This document shows, in pieces, positions 44,947-56,000 of a DNA stretch of 64,000 bases (the first letter of the stretch is position 1; the number at the start of each line of letters is the position of its first letter). The stretch comes from Xiphydria camelus (Eukaryota > Arthropoda > Insecta > Hymenoptera > Xiphydriidae), in assembly GCA_963678675.1 (NCBI GenBank), contig OY783200.1:17848603-17912602 (forward strand). The letters are read 5' to 3'. The notes beneath the pieces are model-generated. The model ran no database searches. It saw only the letters and a list, made by a program, of their open reading frames with translations, and had not been told where the DNA came from. The translations under genes and the position numbers were made by a program.

Positions 44947-45460
44947 CCCTTTCGCTCACGACTTTTTTTAATTCACGATAAAATTCTGAAATTAAATTCT
45001 GTGGCTAGAGAATATTTTTTTATAATTGTTAAACAAAAGAGGAAATTTTGTAGTCCGTTTTTGAGTTTTATTATGCATTCAATAAATTGAAAACTGATTT
45101 TTATGGCAAATTTCCCAAAAATCAGGAAATGTTATTGTTCAATCGCTAAATTTAATCGAATGTATTGCTTTCTAAACGAAATATATTAATCACCACTCAA
45201 AAATATTACAGTATTTTAGAATTATGTGGTAATCGCACGATACACGTTTGACCTCAAACGGTAATAAAGTAAACTGCAAATTTTAAATCACAGTTATGCT
45301 TCCAAACCGACAACATAAATGGCGACACGGAGTTTTTACTTGATAGCAAAGAAGTGAAATAACGATGAGAAAGTTGTTAATTAAGCAAATAGTTTTCTAG
45401 ATGGCGTTTAAAAATGTTTAAAACTGGTGTATTCATTTGAATACCTGGTGGGCGAAAGGA
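44947..45460. mobile_element. 514-bp MITE with TTAA flanks
   Basis: Ends CCCTTTCGCTCACGAC and CTGGTGGGCGAAAGGA (complement TCCTTTCGCCCACCAG), flanked by TTAA at 44943-44946 and 45461-45464. TTAA is the piggyBac and Kolobok target, and the CCC start favours piggyBac-like. AT-rich interior without an ORF. Confidence 0.7.
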
Positions 45461-45464
45461 TTAA

Positions 45465-46199
45465 CTTCATTTATATGTTCCTCGCTACAGATCGCTAATC
45501 CGAACTGGGTATATCGGGTCCCACATGGAAAACAAATTTGTTAGTATAACATTATTTAAGTTACCGTAATAAATATTTGAGTTAACATAGTGACAATAGA
45601 TCTATTTGTTATCATAACAAATCGATTTGTTATAGTAACGAAAAAAAAGAAAGAAAAACAGTGATTTTCATCGTAACCAAGGAAACCTATCAAATATTTT
45701 CATCGCAACAGCAAATTATTTTTGTTACAGTGCCAAAAAGTGTTGCTATAATAATCGATTTTCGATGTCGTTACTAAACCAAAATTAGTTTTTTCCATGC
45801 AATACGATAAAGAATCACCCGTCGTCGACTCACCCGAGCCGCTACCTTCGGTCTCGCGTCGTGTCTCGTATATAAATAAACAACAGTATCTCATTCAATT
45901 AACAATTCAATACCTTTCTTGAAAATGAAACAAAACGCAAACTCATGACATCGCAAAATCCAGTCCAGAACCTACCCTCTCATCGCTTACAGTCATCGCT
46001 TCAAGAGATTGACGCCTTAAAAATATGGAGACATCTATTTATATCCCCGATTTTTCATCGCAGCAGATCGCCATCATCGCATCGGAATTATCGCGAAGGA
46101 TGTATCGGTCGTCGATCCGAATTAACGCCGAGTTCCAGCGAGGGATGAGGTATCTATTGCTCACCGATACACCGGAGCTCGCTCGCTGCCTTTGGCCTC
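45465..46199. other. Intergenic DNA
   Basis: Repeated GTTATAGTAACG and TAACAAATCGATTTGTTA words at 45600-45640. CpG content rises after 45820. No gene. Confidence 0.4.
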
Positions 46200-46202
46200 T
46201 AA

Positions 46203-47565
46203 AGGCGCGTCCTGACTGAGTCGACTCTGTCGATCGACACTTTCGACTAGAATTTGTCGACTGGATTTTGTCGACCGGCATGTCGACTGGTTTGTCGGTA
46301 AGCATCAAAGAGTAGTCGAGTCGACGGGTCTACAAGGCGGGCGGTATGTTCCGACCCTCGGCGTAAACGGGCCCCCGGTTGGATTGCTCTTCCCGAACGG
46401 TCATCTATTGAATTCGTCATTCTCTCCTTTACAAGACAGATTTAGTATTCCACGCATAGCGGTATCGATTAAAATTTTCGGGAAATGTGCGGGACTGCAA
46501 GCGCATTTGCCGCTTTCGCCGAAATATATCGTTTGCTAGTGAGGTATTCAGATCGCGGTGCTATCGAACGGTACGAATCAATATTCTGAATTCCGTCTAT
46601 CGTGCGATGGAACACAAATAAAAAAAGAAGCATTCGAGCAAGAGCCAAGTAATTTAGCGTCTACACGAAGTGAACAGTTTGGGGCGGCCTTTGAGCATCG
46701 CCAAAAACCAGCTCAGACGACACAGTACACGAAATTCGTGGGCTGAGCCGGCTAAACGCATATTGTCACGCACAGTTGTGTTATTTCCTGCGTAAAGTAA
46801 AGTCATGGAAAATTATTTGATAAAAAAAGTCTTAATTCATCTCGGTGAATAAAATTCGAGCGAAATAAACAAATAAACGAAAAAAACGGTGACGATAAAC
46901 GTCATTTCATTGAAATAATTTTTTGCGAATTCTTCTTGCTTTGCCATGTGCAATTTCCCTCAAGTTCCCAACAACTTATAGCGTCTTTCACTACAGAATA
47001 GCCTACATTTTAGTTAAATTCTCTTCCTCTTGTAACTATACAATGAAATTGCAATATAAATAGAAAAAATTATAAGTAATACATACATTACGCACCAAGA
47101 AAACATTTTATTCGTAGTTAATAAATGTTTGCTTGAACATGGCAAAATAGTCATTTCGGTGGACCAAATAAATATTCATTAACTATTACAATTTTTTATT
47201 TGACATAATAAAATCTTTTAAAGCAACTGTTAAGGCAACAAAATAAACATTTTAATGATTAACATACGTATATTTTCTTGTCCTAACGAGAAATATTTAT
47301 TTCGCAATACTTGAAATTACATTTATTAACTAACGATAAATTGTTTTCCCATGTCACCACACCGCTGCCGAAACAACCGCCCGCCTTGCCGAATCCTCTG
47401 CGTTCGACTCGACTACCTTTGATGTTTACCGACAACTCGTGGAAACCCAGTCGACATGTCGATCGACAAAATGTCGATCGACAATGTCGACTCAGTGAGG
47501 ACGTGGTTTTCGATGTCCTGGTCGACAGTGTCGATCGACACTGTCGACTCAGTCAGGACGCGCCT
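46203..47565. mobile_element. 1.36-kb TIR element with TAA duplication and GTCGAC subrepeats
   Basis: Ends AGGCGCGTCCTGACTGAGTC and complement, flanked by TAA at 46200-46202 and 47566-47568. About 110-150 bp inside each end is packed with TCGATCGACA and GTCGACTGG words in both orientations. The 62-codon frame at 46558-46746 has no domain I recognise. The rest is AT-rich. TAA suggests a PIF/Harbinger-type mover. Confidence 0.85.
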
Positions 47566-47568
47566 TAA

Positions 47569-48010
47569 CGCGCGCGACACCCGCGCGATTTACAGGCTAA
47601 AGAGAGTTTCCACCTCTCGCGCGCGCGCGCGCGAGACGGCATGCGGCATCGCGCTCCGCCGTAGCGCGCTTCGCTCGGATGATTTGCGGAATTGAAACGA
47701 AACACGGCTCTGCGTTTCGCCCGAGTCATTCGTCCGCGCGCGTTCCTTTCGCCCGCGCGTAGCCCACACACGCATAACGATACGAATGACTGATGATTCC
47801 GAAGCGCGATGTAATTTCACGGATATACTCGACGAATGGACTCGCGGGTCTCACGCGCCGGGTGGCATCCGTGGCGCGCTTTGATCGTCGCGCGCGCGGT
47901 CCTGCTTCTTCGGGTTTCGTAATCGTTTAATCGCGAGCGAAGCGATAGGAGGCAGATTTCGTGATGATTGAGATGGCGGGAGGAGGGAACGGGGAGAGTC
48001 CGACGGTTAT
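47569..48010. other. CpG-rich islet with alternating CG run
   Basis: CTCGCGCGCGCGCGCGCGAG-type run near 47614-47633, which can form a perfect hairpin or Z-DNA. CpG is dense to about 47900. Overlapping frames on both strands look composition-driven. Confidence 0.45.
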
Positions 48011-48799
48011 TGCCGAGGAATAGCAGAGAGAGAGGAGATTAATCGTTTCTTGGAAAATTTCGGTTTAAAATCCTAAACTCAAATTTTCTAGAATAGATAA
48101 AAAGTATTAGAAATAGCTAAAATAAGGATTAGAAATAATTCCAACACGTTAATATACAAGGTGCACTGGCTTCTTATGGATTATTTGGCGAGAATTTATC
48201 AAATTCGAATAAGATACGACCACGATACGAAATTCCCTCAATTCCTTAATTCGTATCTTAAACGAGTTTCATTGTATTAGCTTAAACTAATTCCAAGTAT
48301 TTGACAAATTTAAGTAGGTACTTATTATGAGGAACAGAAGAGAGTCAGTCTTAGAATATTTTTACAGTAAAGACTATTAAATTCTTTTTGCCGTGTGCAC
48401 AGTTTAACGCCGATTTGTCGGTAATCCGCGGAGCGGTATTATACGGCGTGTATATAGCGGTCCCGACTCGACCTCTCGTAATCGTTCTTCGATCGAAGCT
48501 CTCGCTCGGCAGGTGGCAATCTTTCAAGAGCTCAAACTACCGTAATGTTCTAAATACCTTGGCCTTCTCGCACTGTGCCTCCTCCTCCTCTCGCTCGTCC
48601 TATTTGAATGAAAATAAAAGGTACAGTTATTGGCGCCTGTAAGATTTAAACTTGAATTAGACTACGATTTTTCAATTTACTACATTTTGATTTGATAGAA
48701 AGAATCTGTCTACCAATTCGAAGTATGTATGTAGCAGTCTAACGGAGACGAAAGAGAGCCAATTAACATGCTTTTCAGCGAAAGTCTTATTTCTTAAAC
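48011..48799. other. Intergenic DNA
   Basis: The 84-codon frame at 48388-48642 has no recognisable motif and no clear splice context. Confidence 0.35.
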
Positions 48800-49468
48800 T
48801 AGTCCAGGCGTCAGGGGTTTTATTGACCCAAAAATTCGTAATGGAGATTTTTTGTTTCTATTGCTTCTTTTCATGTTTAAGTAGACAAATATCAAAAACG
48901 GCCACCAAAATTCGGTCCGGAACACATTGTTTAAACAAATGGAAGGGGAAATTTTATTGTTTTCGTAGATATCTCCGAAAATATTTATTCTACGGAAAAA
49001 TTATAAAAAAACTACATTGTTCAATACTAAGTTCTCCACAAAAAAGGTATCTACATTTTTTTCAATCAGAGCAATAGTTTTAAAAATATAACCCTGCGAA
49101 AGAGGCATGCGGCGCTCAAATTCTTGCATCACGCCAGTGGAGGAGAGTGCTTCGATCGAGTGAGTCTACGATATATGGAAAACAGTTTAAATAATTATTT
49201 TTTGGGAAGGAATTTCAAAGGAAAAAAATTAGTAGAATAACGGAACAGTATTCGATCTATTCAAAATATGTACTACACAAAAGCCCTTTTTTTACTCAAT
49301 ATTTCTTCTCTTTCGTTAAGGTTCAAGCTGCGGCGATAGTGCCAGAAGTTCTACCATCAGTTCCAGATGCCCCAGTTTCCTCAATTCCCTCCATTTCTTC
49401 AGTTTCTCCAATGTCTTCAGAGTCTTCAACCTCGTCATCGGACATATAAATGGTCAAAAACTCTTCTA

Positions 49469-51096
49469 CACTGTTAGAAGTTTCTATTAGGAAATCACAA
49501 TAAATGTAATGGAAGCATTTTTACAAACACGAGTGTACAGTAAAACTAATGCATAATGAGGTGTTAGGAATTCCGAAATCGTTGTATTTTAAAATCACAA
49601 CACTCTTTGTGTGGAAAAGTAGAAGCGCTCTTCGGTACTGTGAAATTCAAAAGATGAGGTGTTGTGAAATCACAATACTCGTTTTACGAAACCGAAGTAC
49701 TCGAGTATACCAGAAAAAGTACACATGTGTATAGAAAATTATAAACGCGTGTTATATATATATAAAATATTGCAAGACGTTGACTAAAATCGATATACAA
49801 TTGTGCATTAATTATAGCATACGGGTATAGTACTTTTCGTACCACTGCTATGAATTTGCCACCCGTATGATGTCTATGGAATTTACTATACACATGTAGT
49901 GAGAAAGTAAGGACTGTAATAATATAAATAGCAAAAATTCTTTTAAAAATATTTATATTCAAGAATTTTTTTACACCAATTCTTCGACAAGATCTTCTAT
50001 TGCATCTGTGCGATCACGCAATGCATCGCACAGTTTTTTGACCGCAGGTTCGTATATAGTTCCTTTTCTCTTCGATCGAAGCGGTCTTTTATTTCCTGTT
50101 GGGGGATTTATGTCCAAAAGCCATCTGGAAAATAGAAGAAGGCATTTTTTCATAATGTATCGAAAATATATATTTATTTATTAATAATATTAATTAATAT
50201 TAATATTATTAATATTTATTTAAAAATGTTAATGAAGTTTAAGAGATTAAAAGAAAATTAAAATTAACATAAATTCTGATATCGTATTAAAAGTGTAAAA
50301 TATGTATAAAACCGTTTTTTACACAATTTTTAAAGATCTTAGTTTTCTAATTTTTCCCGAGAAAAAAATAATTGTGCAATTTAAGATGATCAACAAAAAT
50401 TATTTTGATATAAAAATTGAAAATTACATACCTTCTTTGTATGAATTCCAAGGATTTTGTTAAACCTTCTGGATAACGAATTCCAAATACAAAATATGTC
50501 AAGAAACTGACAAGAAATCCCCCAAGAAGGTATAACGCCTTCTTTAACGCTGCATGAACACACAATTGTACACATGGCATATGCATATGAATATCACAGT
50601 CATACTCGTAAGTAAGAATAATGTACTTACCTATTTTATTCCTTATTTCCTATTTTGGAGGAGCAAGTGATAAAAATCGCGCACAAACTTTTTCGTCTTC
50701 AATGCGATGCGTTGCAGTGGACACGCAAACGCAAACTAAACCGACGACGCTACTGAAACATCACAATGTATTGTGAATTCAAAAGAGCCGTTTTAGGTTT
50801 TTCCCATACATGTTTTAAAACCAAATATGGGTATTATTTTTTCAAACGCTGTTGTGAAATACAAACACGACGTTAGGAATTCAGAGTGAACGTTGCTTAT
50901 TTAAAGAGATAGTGATTAAATAAAAGTACGAGTTTTTTATTTCCTAATATGTGTTTGGAAATCAAAACGAAATTTGTGATTTTTAAAGTTTTGTAGTGAA
51001 TTCAAAGTTTGCTTATTAAAATTAAAAATGTATTTTTGAATTTCCTACACATCCGTATAGTGTCATATTGTGAAATCACAAACACTTCTAACAGTG
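49469..51096. mobile_element. 1.63-kb CACTG-ended element (CMC/CACTA-like) with TA duplication
   Basis: Ends CACTGTTAGAAGT and ACTTCTAACAGTG, flanked by TA (49467-49468, 51097-51098) in the host ORF. The 250-300 bp inside each end carries many copies of GTGAAATCACAA-like and GAATTC-like short motifs in both orientations. Such subterminal repeats are typical of CACTA/EnSpm relatives. The interior has a candidate spliced gene on the minus strand but no transposase. Mirage-type CMC elements use a TA target, a tentative match. Confidence 0.7.
49971..50586 (-). CDS. Two-exon candidate gene inside the CACTG-ended element, 102 codons
   Basis: Exon A runs 50586-50432 and exon B 50124-49971. The donor is AAAGAAG|GTATGT (50432/50431) and the acceptor ATTTTCCAG|ATGG (50125/50124). 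Joined, the frame stays open: 51 codons plus AG, then an A completing Arg, then 50 codons to TAA. The first half is hydrophobic (ALYLLGGFLVSFLTYFVFGI), compatible with one membrane segment. The second is charged (NKRPLRSKRKGTIYEPAVKK, RDRTDAIEDLVEELV). An upstream intron is also possible (donor at 50630, acceptor at 50550), but then no start codon remains in frame. Function unknown. It might be a TE passenger or a captured host fragment. Confidence 0.4.
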
Positions 51097-52059
51097 TAGA
51101 TCAATATCAATGGCTTCGTCGACGTCTTCTTCTATCTTAATTTCTATTTTCTTGACATCAGTGCAACTTTAATCCTCGCAATGGGGGCAGATAATCGAAC
51201 AATTTAAGCCAAGCTTACGACAACCGCACTGTCCCTTGCATCCACTTCGGCAACTGCAACTTATCATCTTCAGCAATGCTGGTAGTGCAGCTTCCTTCTC
51301 CATGGTTACTGGGAACAAACCGTTGACAGTACGTTTTCAATCCCATTCTGTTGGTTCCAAATGAACGTCTTGCCACAGCTCTGTATTTTATAGTAGACTC
51401 TATATGAATGTTGCCGTGCTGCTGTCCGAGTAGGTGGCAAAGAAGCTAGATTGTATGATTTTTTGGATACTGCATTTTTGAAGCACAGAAATCTCCATTC
51501 ATCCAAGTAATACCTATTTTTTGTTCGTGCTCCATATAAAGCAATATGTAATAAATTTTTCCCAAGCGATTTCTAGGAAGTTTCGAAGCCCACGCGGCGC
51601 GAGAGTTACTGAGTCGGACGCGAGCGGCCTCTCTCTCTTTCGCAGGGTTATATCTTTGAAACTATTGCTCCGATTGAAGAAAATGTAGATACTTTTTTGG
51701 TGGAGAATTTAGTGCCGAACAATTTAGTTTCCTACCATTTTTTCGTAGAATGAATATTTTCGGAGATATATGCAAAAAAACACTAAAATCTACCCTTTCA
51801 TTTATTTAAACAATATATTCCGGATCGAATTTTGGTGCCCGTTTTTGATATTTGTCTACTTCAACATGAAAAGAAGCGATAGAAAAAAAATCTCTCTTAG
51901 GAATTATTCGAACCATCGACTGATTTTAGACCTCTGACGCCTGGACTAAACGTGAAATATTCACTCTTCTGGAGTGGAAATTCACTCCAAATAACATTGG
52001 CCTACTTTTTACTCCATAAGAGTGGCTTCCATATAGTCATGAAAGCTCTATTCCGATAA

Positions 52060-52240
52060 TAATTAGGTATTATTTGAGTTTGGTAATCAGCACTAGTTAT
52101 TACAGTTTTCGAAACTATTTTTAGTTATCGGAAGTAAATAAATAGTACCAAAAACTATTAAGAACAGTGTTGATTATCGAACTCGAATACGTAGTTGTCT
52201 CTAAAATAGTTGCCCTCTCTTTAACAACTTCTCAAGTGTA
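52060..52240. repeat. Dispersed palindromic repeat, copy 5
   Basis: ATTTGAGTTTGGTAATCAGC and CACTAGTTATTACAGTT on the left; GTGTTGATTATCGAACTCG and AATACGTAGTTGTCTC on the right. First of three copies in 700 bp. Confidence 0.8.
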
Positions 52241-52334
52241 AAAAATATTAAAAATACATAGATAAATTGCACAAATGAAACGTTTACTTATCTAAAAGTA
52301 GTGTCAGGCATTAAAAGAAAAGATGCAATTATGG

Positions 52335-52510
52335 CAACCATATTTTGGTCACAACTATATTCGAGTTTAATAATCAGCATCATTTCATTATAATTCCCAA
52401 AACTATTGTTAAATTCCGTTAACTAGAAATAGTTATGTAAATAGTAATAGATTGATGCCGATTATCAAACTTGAATAGCTGTCATCACAGCAACTTTTTT
52501 TTTCGAGTGT
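52335..52510. repeat. Dispersed palindromic repeat, copy 6
   Basis: ACAACTATATTCGAGTTTAA left and TTATCAAACTTGAATAGCTG right, in the same order as copies 5 and 7. The interior has AACTAGAAATAGTTATG. Confidence 0.8.
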
Positions 52511-52599
52511 AAAACATTTCTGTGTGAAGCACGTAGATAAGTTCGTAAATGAAAAATTTAAATACCCGAAAGTGGCCACACACACAGAAAGAAAAGAAG

Positions 52600-52770
52600 C
52601 AGTGTAGTAACTCTATTTTGTTCACAACTATATTCGAGTTTGGTAATTAAAACTAGTTTATTATAGTTCCCACAACTACTTTTAGTTCCGTTAACTAGAA
52701 ATAGTTATTTCAGTAGTAATAAACTAATTCTGATTACCAAACTTGAATAGTTGTGACTAAGGTAATTTCC
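52600..52770. repeat. Dispersed palindromic repeat, copy 7
   Basis: ACAACTATATTCGAGTTTGG left; CTGATTACCAAACTTGAATA then GTTGTGACTAAGG right. Close to copy 6 in sequence. Confidence 0.8.
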
Positions 52771-52879
52771 ATAAATACAGTGTGAATCCAAGAATTTGGG
52801 CACCCAGAAATTTGGGCATCCACTACTTTCGCGCCCCTCTCCGGTTATTCTATCGGTATTCAAGCGAGGGGCACAATAG

Positions 52880-53247
52880 GGGGTCGTCCATTCATCACGT
52901 GAGGTCCGAAAGGGGGAGGTGTTCGGCAAGAATCACAAAAAAATACAAGGGGGGGGGGGTGTAGTGAGATATCACCTGTATTTATTTTTTCGTTGAACGC
53001 GCGAATCTTTATTATTTTTATGCCAGTCAAAAACAACCTGCAACCTTAAGGTTAATGTCTGGATATTTTTATCACGGTCCTTAATTTTCCAGAATTAAAT
53101 TAGATTATATTTACCTGTAATTAAAGATAATATTCTAAAATTTTGAAGATACTTTTTGTACTAAGAAAATACACGTGATCTTGGGAGGGGGGGGGGGGGG
53201 GGGGGTAAAAAATGCTAAAAAGCATCACGTGATTAATGGACGACCCC
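52880..53247. mobile_element. 368-bp MITE with TAG flanks
   Basis: Ends GGGGTCGTCCATTCATCACG and CGTGATTAATGGACGACCCC, flanked by TAG on both sides. Poly-G runs sit just inside both ends (52951-52960 and about 53186-53206). It lies within a looser inverted pair, AAGAATTTGGGCACC at about 52790 and GGTGCCCAAATTTATTCTTT at about 53388, which may be an older element. Confidence 0.75.
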
Positions 53248-53250
53248 TAG

Positions 53251-53687
53251 TTGGGACGGCCCACTGCAGCATACACACTTCTATTTCGAAAATGTCTACG
53301 TGCATTGATAGCATACGTGCAGTATTCCCATCATTCATGAGTCACGCCTACGAGAGCGGGCTTCAAAATCTGGATAGTCCCAACGGTGCCCAAATTTATT
53401 CTTTGATCCCCAATGTACTTTTTCCCTTCCCGTATAACAGTAGTCATCTCACCAGAAATTGGTCCCGCGTGTCAAGGATCTCACAGTTCGGATCTTTGTA
53501 TTTCTTTACGCGCGGGTAAAATAATAAAGGTCCAGCGGATTTGGCCAGCCCTGCTCAACGCTTCGGGCCCACCACGCCTCGCGTATGCGCGTCAATACGC
53601 GTCCGTATATACTTATTCATAATGCGTCGAGCGCGTACCACGTAGTAACGCGTGCACATACGTGTGGGATACGTATATAGGCAACTC
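53251..53687. other. Intergenic DNA
   Basis: CpG-richer after 53560. The 114-codon frame at 53175-53519 begins in a poly-G run and has no domain I recognise. Confidence 0.35.
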
Positions 53688-53945
53688 CCCCCCCCCCCCC
53701 GCCTCGGAAATGCTATTCCATTCCACACACATATAATTAAGAGCCCTAAATCGCGCGAGATCGCGCCTCGAAGGGCGTATCCACTCCACTCGACCACCTA
53801 TCCATCCCACAGCTATCGGACTTCCCCCAATCCCTATCTCTCGCTCTCTCTCTCTCTCTCTCTTTTTCTTGGAGAAGAAGAAGAAGAAGAAGAAGAAGAC
53901 CACGCAGAAGAAGAAGAAGAAGAAGACCACGGAGAAGAAGAACGA
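53688..53945. repeat. Microsatellite cluster: poly-C, CT and GAA runs
   Basis: A poly-C run near 53689-53701, CTCTCTCTCTCT near 53837-53862, then GAAGAAGAAGAA from about 53872 with two ACCACG interruptions to about 53945. Reading frames on both strands here (Lys/Glu or Phe/Leu runs) are composition artefacts. Confidence 0.85.
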
Positions 53946-55264
53946 AGAGGAATCTACCTTCCTTTTTTATTCTCTCTCTCCCTTCTCCTTCATCTCTTAC
54001 TCTGGAGCACATCCCTTGACGTTGTTCAGGTCGTATACAGGGTTACTTTACATTCGCGTGTCCGGTCGTCAAAGATTTTAATTGTGGGATAACTCGAGAG
54101 GTAATTTTTATTATCGTGAAATTAGTTAATCATACGAGGGATGCCCTAACTGAAGTTGAACGCTATATTTTACGAACACCCTGCTTCAGCCCTTAAGGGC
54201 TACTAGATTTCGAATCGAACATTTTTTTTTAACGAAATACAATTTCACAAACCCGGCGTTGATTTGATAAGAAAATAACATTCTGTCTTATACTTTACTC
54301 TATTTTTAGATCAGTTTGCATTCTGCTGTATTCAGTTAGCAGAAATTTTAATTGTGAGATAATTCGAGAGAACTTTTAGCAATCGTGAAATGAAATTAGC
54401 ACCATTTTTAAAATCAAATATTACATTTTACACATAATCTATACTTTTAATTCAAAGGATAATTTTGCTACCAGCTAAAGTTCTTTTATGAAGTAAAACT
54501 TCGAGTTGTTTAGCGCATACTCGATATAATTTTAATAAATACCTATATGTGCCTCGCTTTAGATAAAGCAGTATTAACCTTTAAACGGAACCCTACCAAA
54601 ATACTACGTTAACGGTACCCCGCGGTCTGTCAGACCGCTATTTCGTTTATAGCGTAGTATTCGTTGGTTTAAGTCGAGGAATCTATTGTTATTAAATGGT
54701 CAAAGGGTTAGTTCTGAGGGGCAAGGAAAGGGGATGTGTCAAACATTGAGGATAAAATTTTTAATCATGCTCTGATTCAAGAATTTAATCTGAGTCTGAA
54801 TCAGAATAGGAGTCATCATCAGTTTCAAAATCATCCCCGGTCTTTTCCTCTTCCTCAAACTCATATTTACTTAGTGTTTCTAAAACGAAATTATAATTCT
54901 ATAAACTAAAACGAAATTATGAGAAATTGATTGTTGATAATACCTAATTAATTTATTAATAATTAATTAACTTGTTAGTTAAAAAGAAAGATTTTATACT
55001 TACGAAATAATCAATACTCAGATACCAACTGCACTGTCACACGGTGTGTTATTGAGGTTATGGCATCCGTCAAACGCGTAAATTTAGTTACACTTCGGCG
55101 AGCCTTGTACCCTCACCATGCCTTGTGTCACGACCTAATTAAACACAGTCTGAAAAAATCGAGGATTACCGCCTAATGACATAAGATACTATTTCAAAGA
55201 ATTAAAAAATGACAATTCTTTTTTTCATTTTAACGGCTTGCTTATCAGAAGTGCATGCATTGCT
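53946..55264. other. Intergenic DNA with possible TE tail relic
   Basis: GCGGTCTGTCAGACCGC (about 54623-54639) is a near-perfect hairpin. On the minus strand about 54868-54787 reads as an acidic peptide ending DDDSYSDSDSD then a stop. TTAA followed by CCTTTAAACGGAACCC at 54574 looks like a left end of a TTAA-targeting element, but no right end is found. Confidence 0.35.
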
Positions 55265-55268
55265 TTAA

Positions 55269-55996
55269 GGGGGAAAGCCACTGTGATATGTTCAAAAAAT
55301 AGATTTTTTTATTTTTACATTTTCTTAATGTTCGAGGTTTCAAGAATCTGTTCCCTAAGTTTCAAACCGAAATTCGAAAATTTTATGGAGTTATGAAAGG
55401 TTTTGTGTGAGTAAGCGCATACGCTCGAACTTGACCGCGCGGTTTTAAAGGCTTTTATCTCGAAACTACATTTTTCCAACTGGGCGCCATCATAACTCAG
55501 TCAATTTTTATCCGATTACCTTGAAATTTTCACAGAATATTTTTAAAAGAATTATCTTCAGTTAAGCGTATGATTTTTTCGATTAAGCGATTACTTGTTG
55601 AGATATAATTAAAAAACTGAGCAATTTTTCTCTACATTTCGAAGTTCTATCTTTAAACATGCGTTACTTTGTTAAAAATTAAAATTTTTATAAATCCGTA
55701 CGCTTAACTGAAGCTAGACTCGTGTAGTTTAAGAAAATGATTGATTTTTTTTGTTTGGATATACCATTCGGACACAGCAATGGCGCCCATGCGCCAAACA
55801 TTTTTCAGAGAAGCTTTACGGCATCGCGTATTATTGTGTAGTTTATTGATATTATGTATTGCTTTTTTTTTCTAATATACTAAAATATATGTACCTTCAT
55901 GTAGTTGTAAAAGTTTTTTCCCTCGTTTTTTATTTTAATCAGAAAAAATTCACAAAGTTATTCTACATTTTCCGGTCATCACAGTGGCTTTCCCCC
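55269..55996. mobile_element. 728-bp MITE with TTAA flanks
   Basis: Ends GGGGGAAAGCCACTGTGAT and ATCACAGTGGCTTTCCCCC, perfect over 19 bp, flanked by TTAA at 55265-55268 and 55997-56000. The interior is AT-rich, with no ORF of note. The target fits piggyBac or Kolobok; the G-rich start fits Kolobok better, but this is inference. Confidence 0.85.
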
Positions 55997-56000
55997 TTAA

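Larger units (their letters stand above)
49322..51534 (-). pseudogene. C-terminal ORF with CXC-type cysteine motif, split by insertion
   Basis: The minus strand reads EWRFLCFKNAVSKKSYNLAS and LPPTRTAARQHSYRVYY. After a frame change near 51385 come a stop, then LPALLKMISCSCRSGCKG, QCGCRKLGLNCSIICPHC, another stop and an acidic stretch to 51099. The C-x-C-x4-C-x3-C-x-C-x6-C-x3-C-x2-C pattern is that of the tesmin/TSO1-like CXC tail seen on TE proteins of arthropods. The frame then enters the nested element and resumes after it (49466 down) as EEFLTIYMSDDEVEDSE to a stop near 49322. Removing the insert and one TA restores one continuous acidic tail. No catalytic domain is left. Confidence 0.75.
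48800..51948 (-). mobile_element. 3.1-kb element with about 320-bp TIRs, host of a nested element
   Basis: Ends TAGTCCAGGCGTCAG and CTGACGCCTGGACTA, flanked by AAC on each side. Arms 48800-49118 and 51640-51948 share AGACAAATATCAAAAACGG, TATCTCCGAAAATATT and CTGCGAAAGAG in mirrored order. The interior encodes a broken ORF on the minus strand (51534 to 49322), split by the CACTG-ended element 49469-51096. Without it the element would be about 1.5 kb, so it is itself a deletion derivative lacking a transposase core. Confidence 0.85.

Noticed and set aside
53652..54092. 146-codon frame across CT and GAA runs
   Set aside because: Composition artefact of microsatellites.
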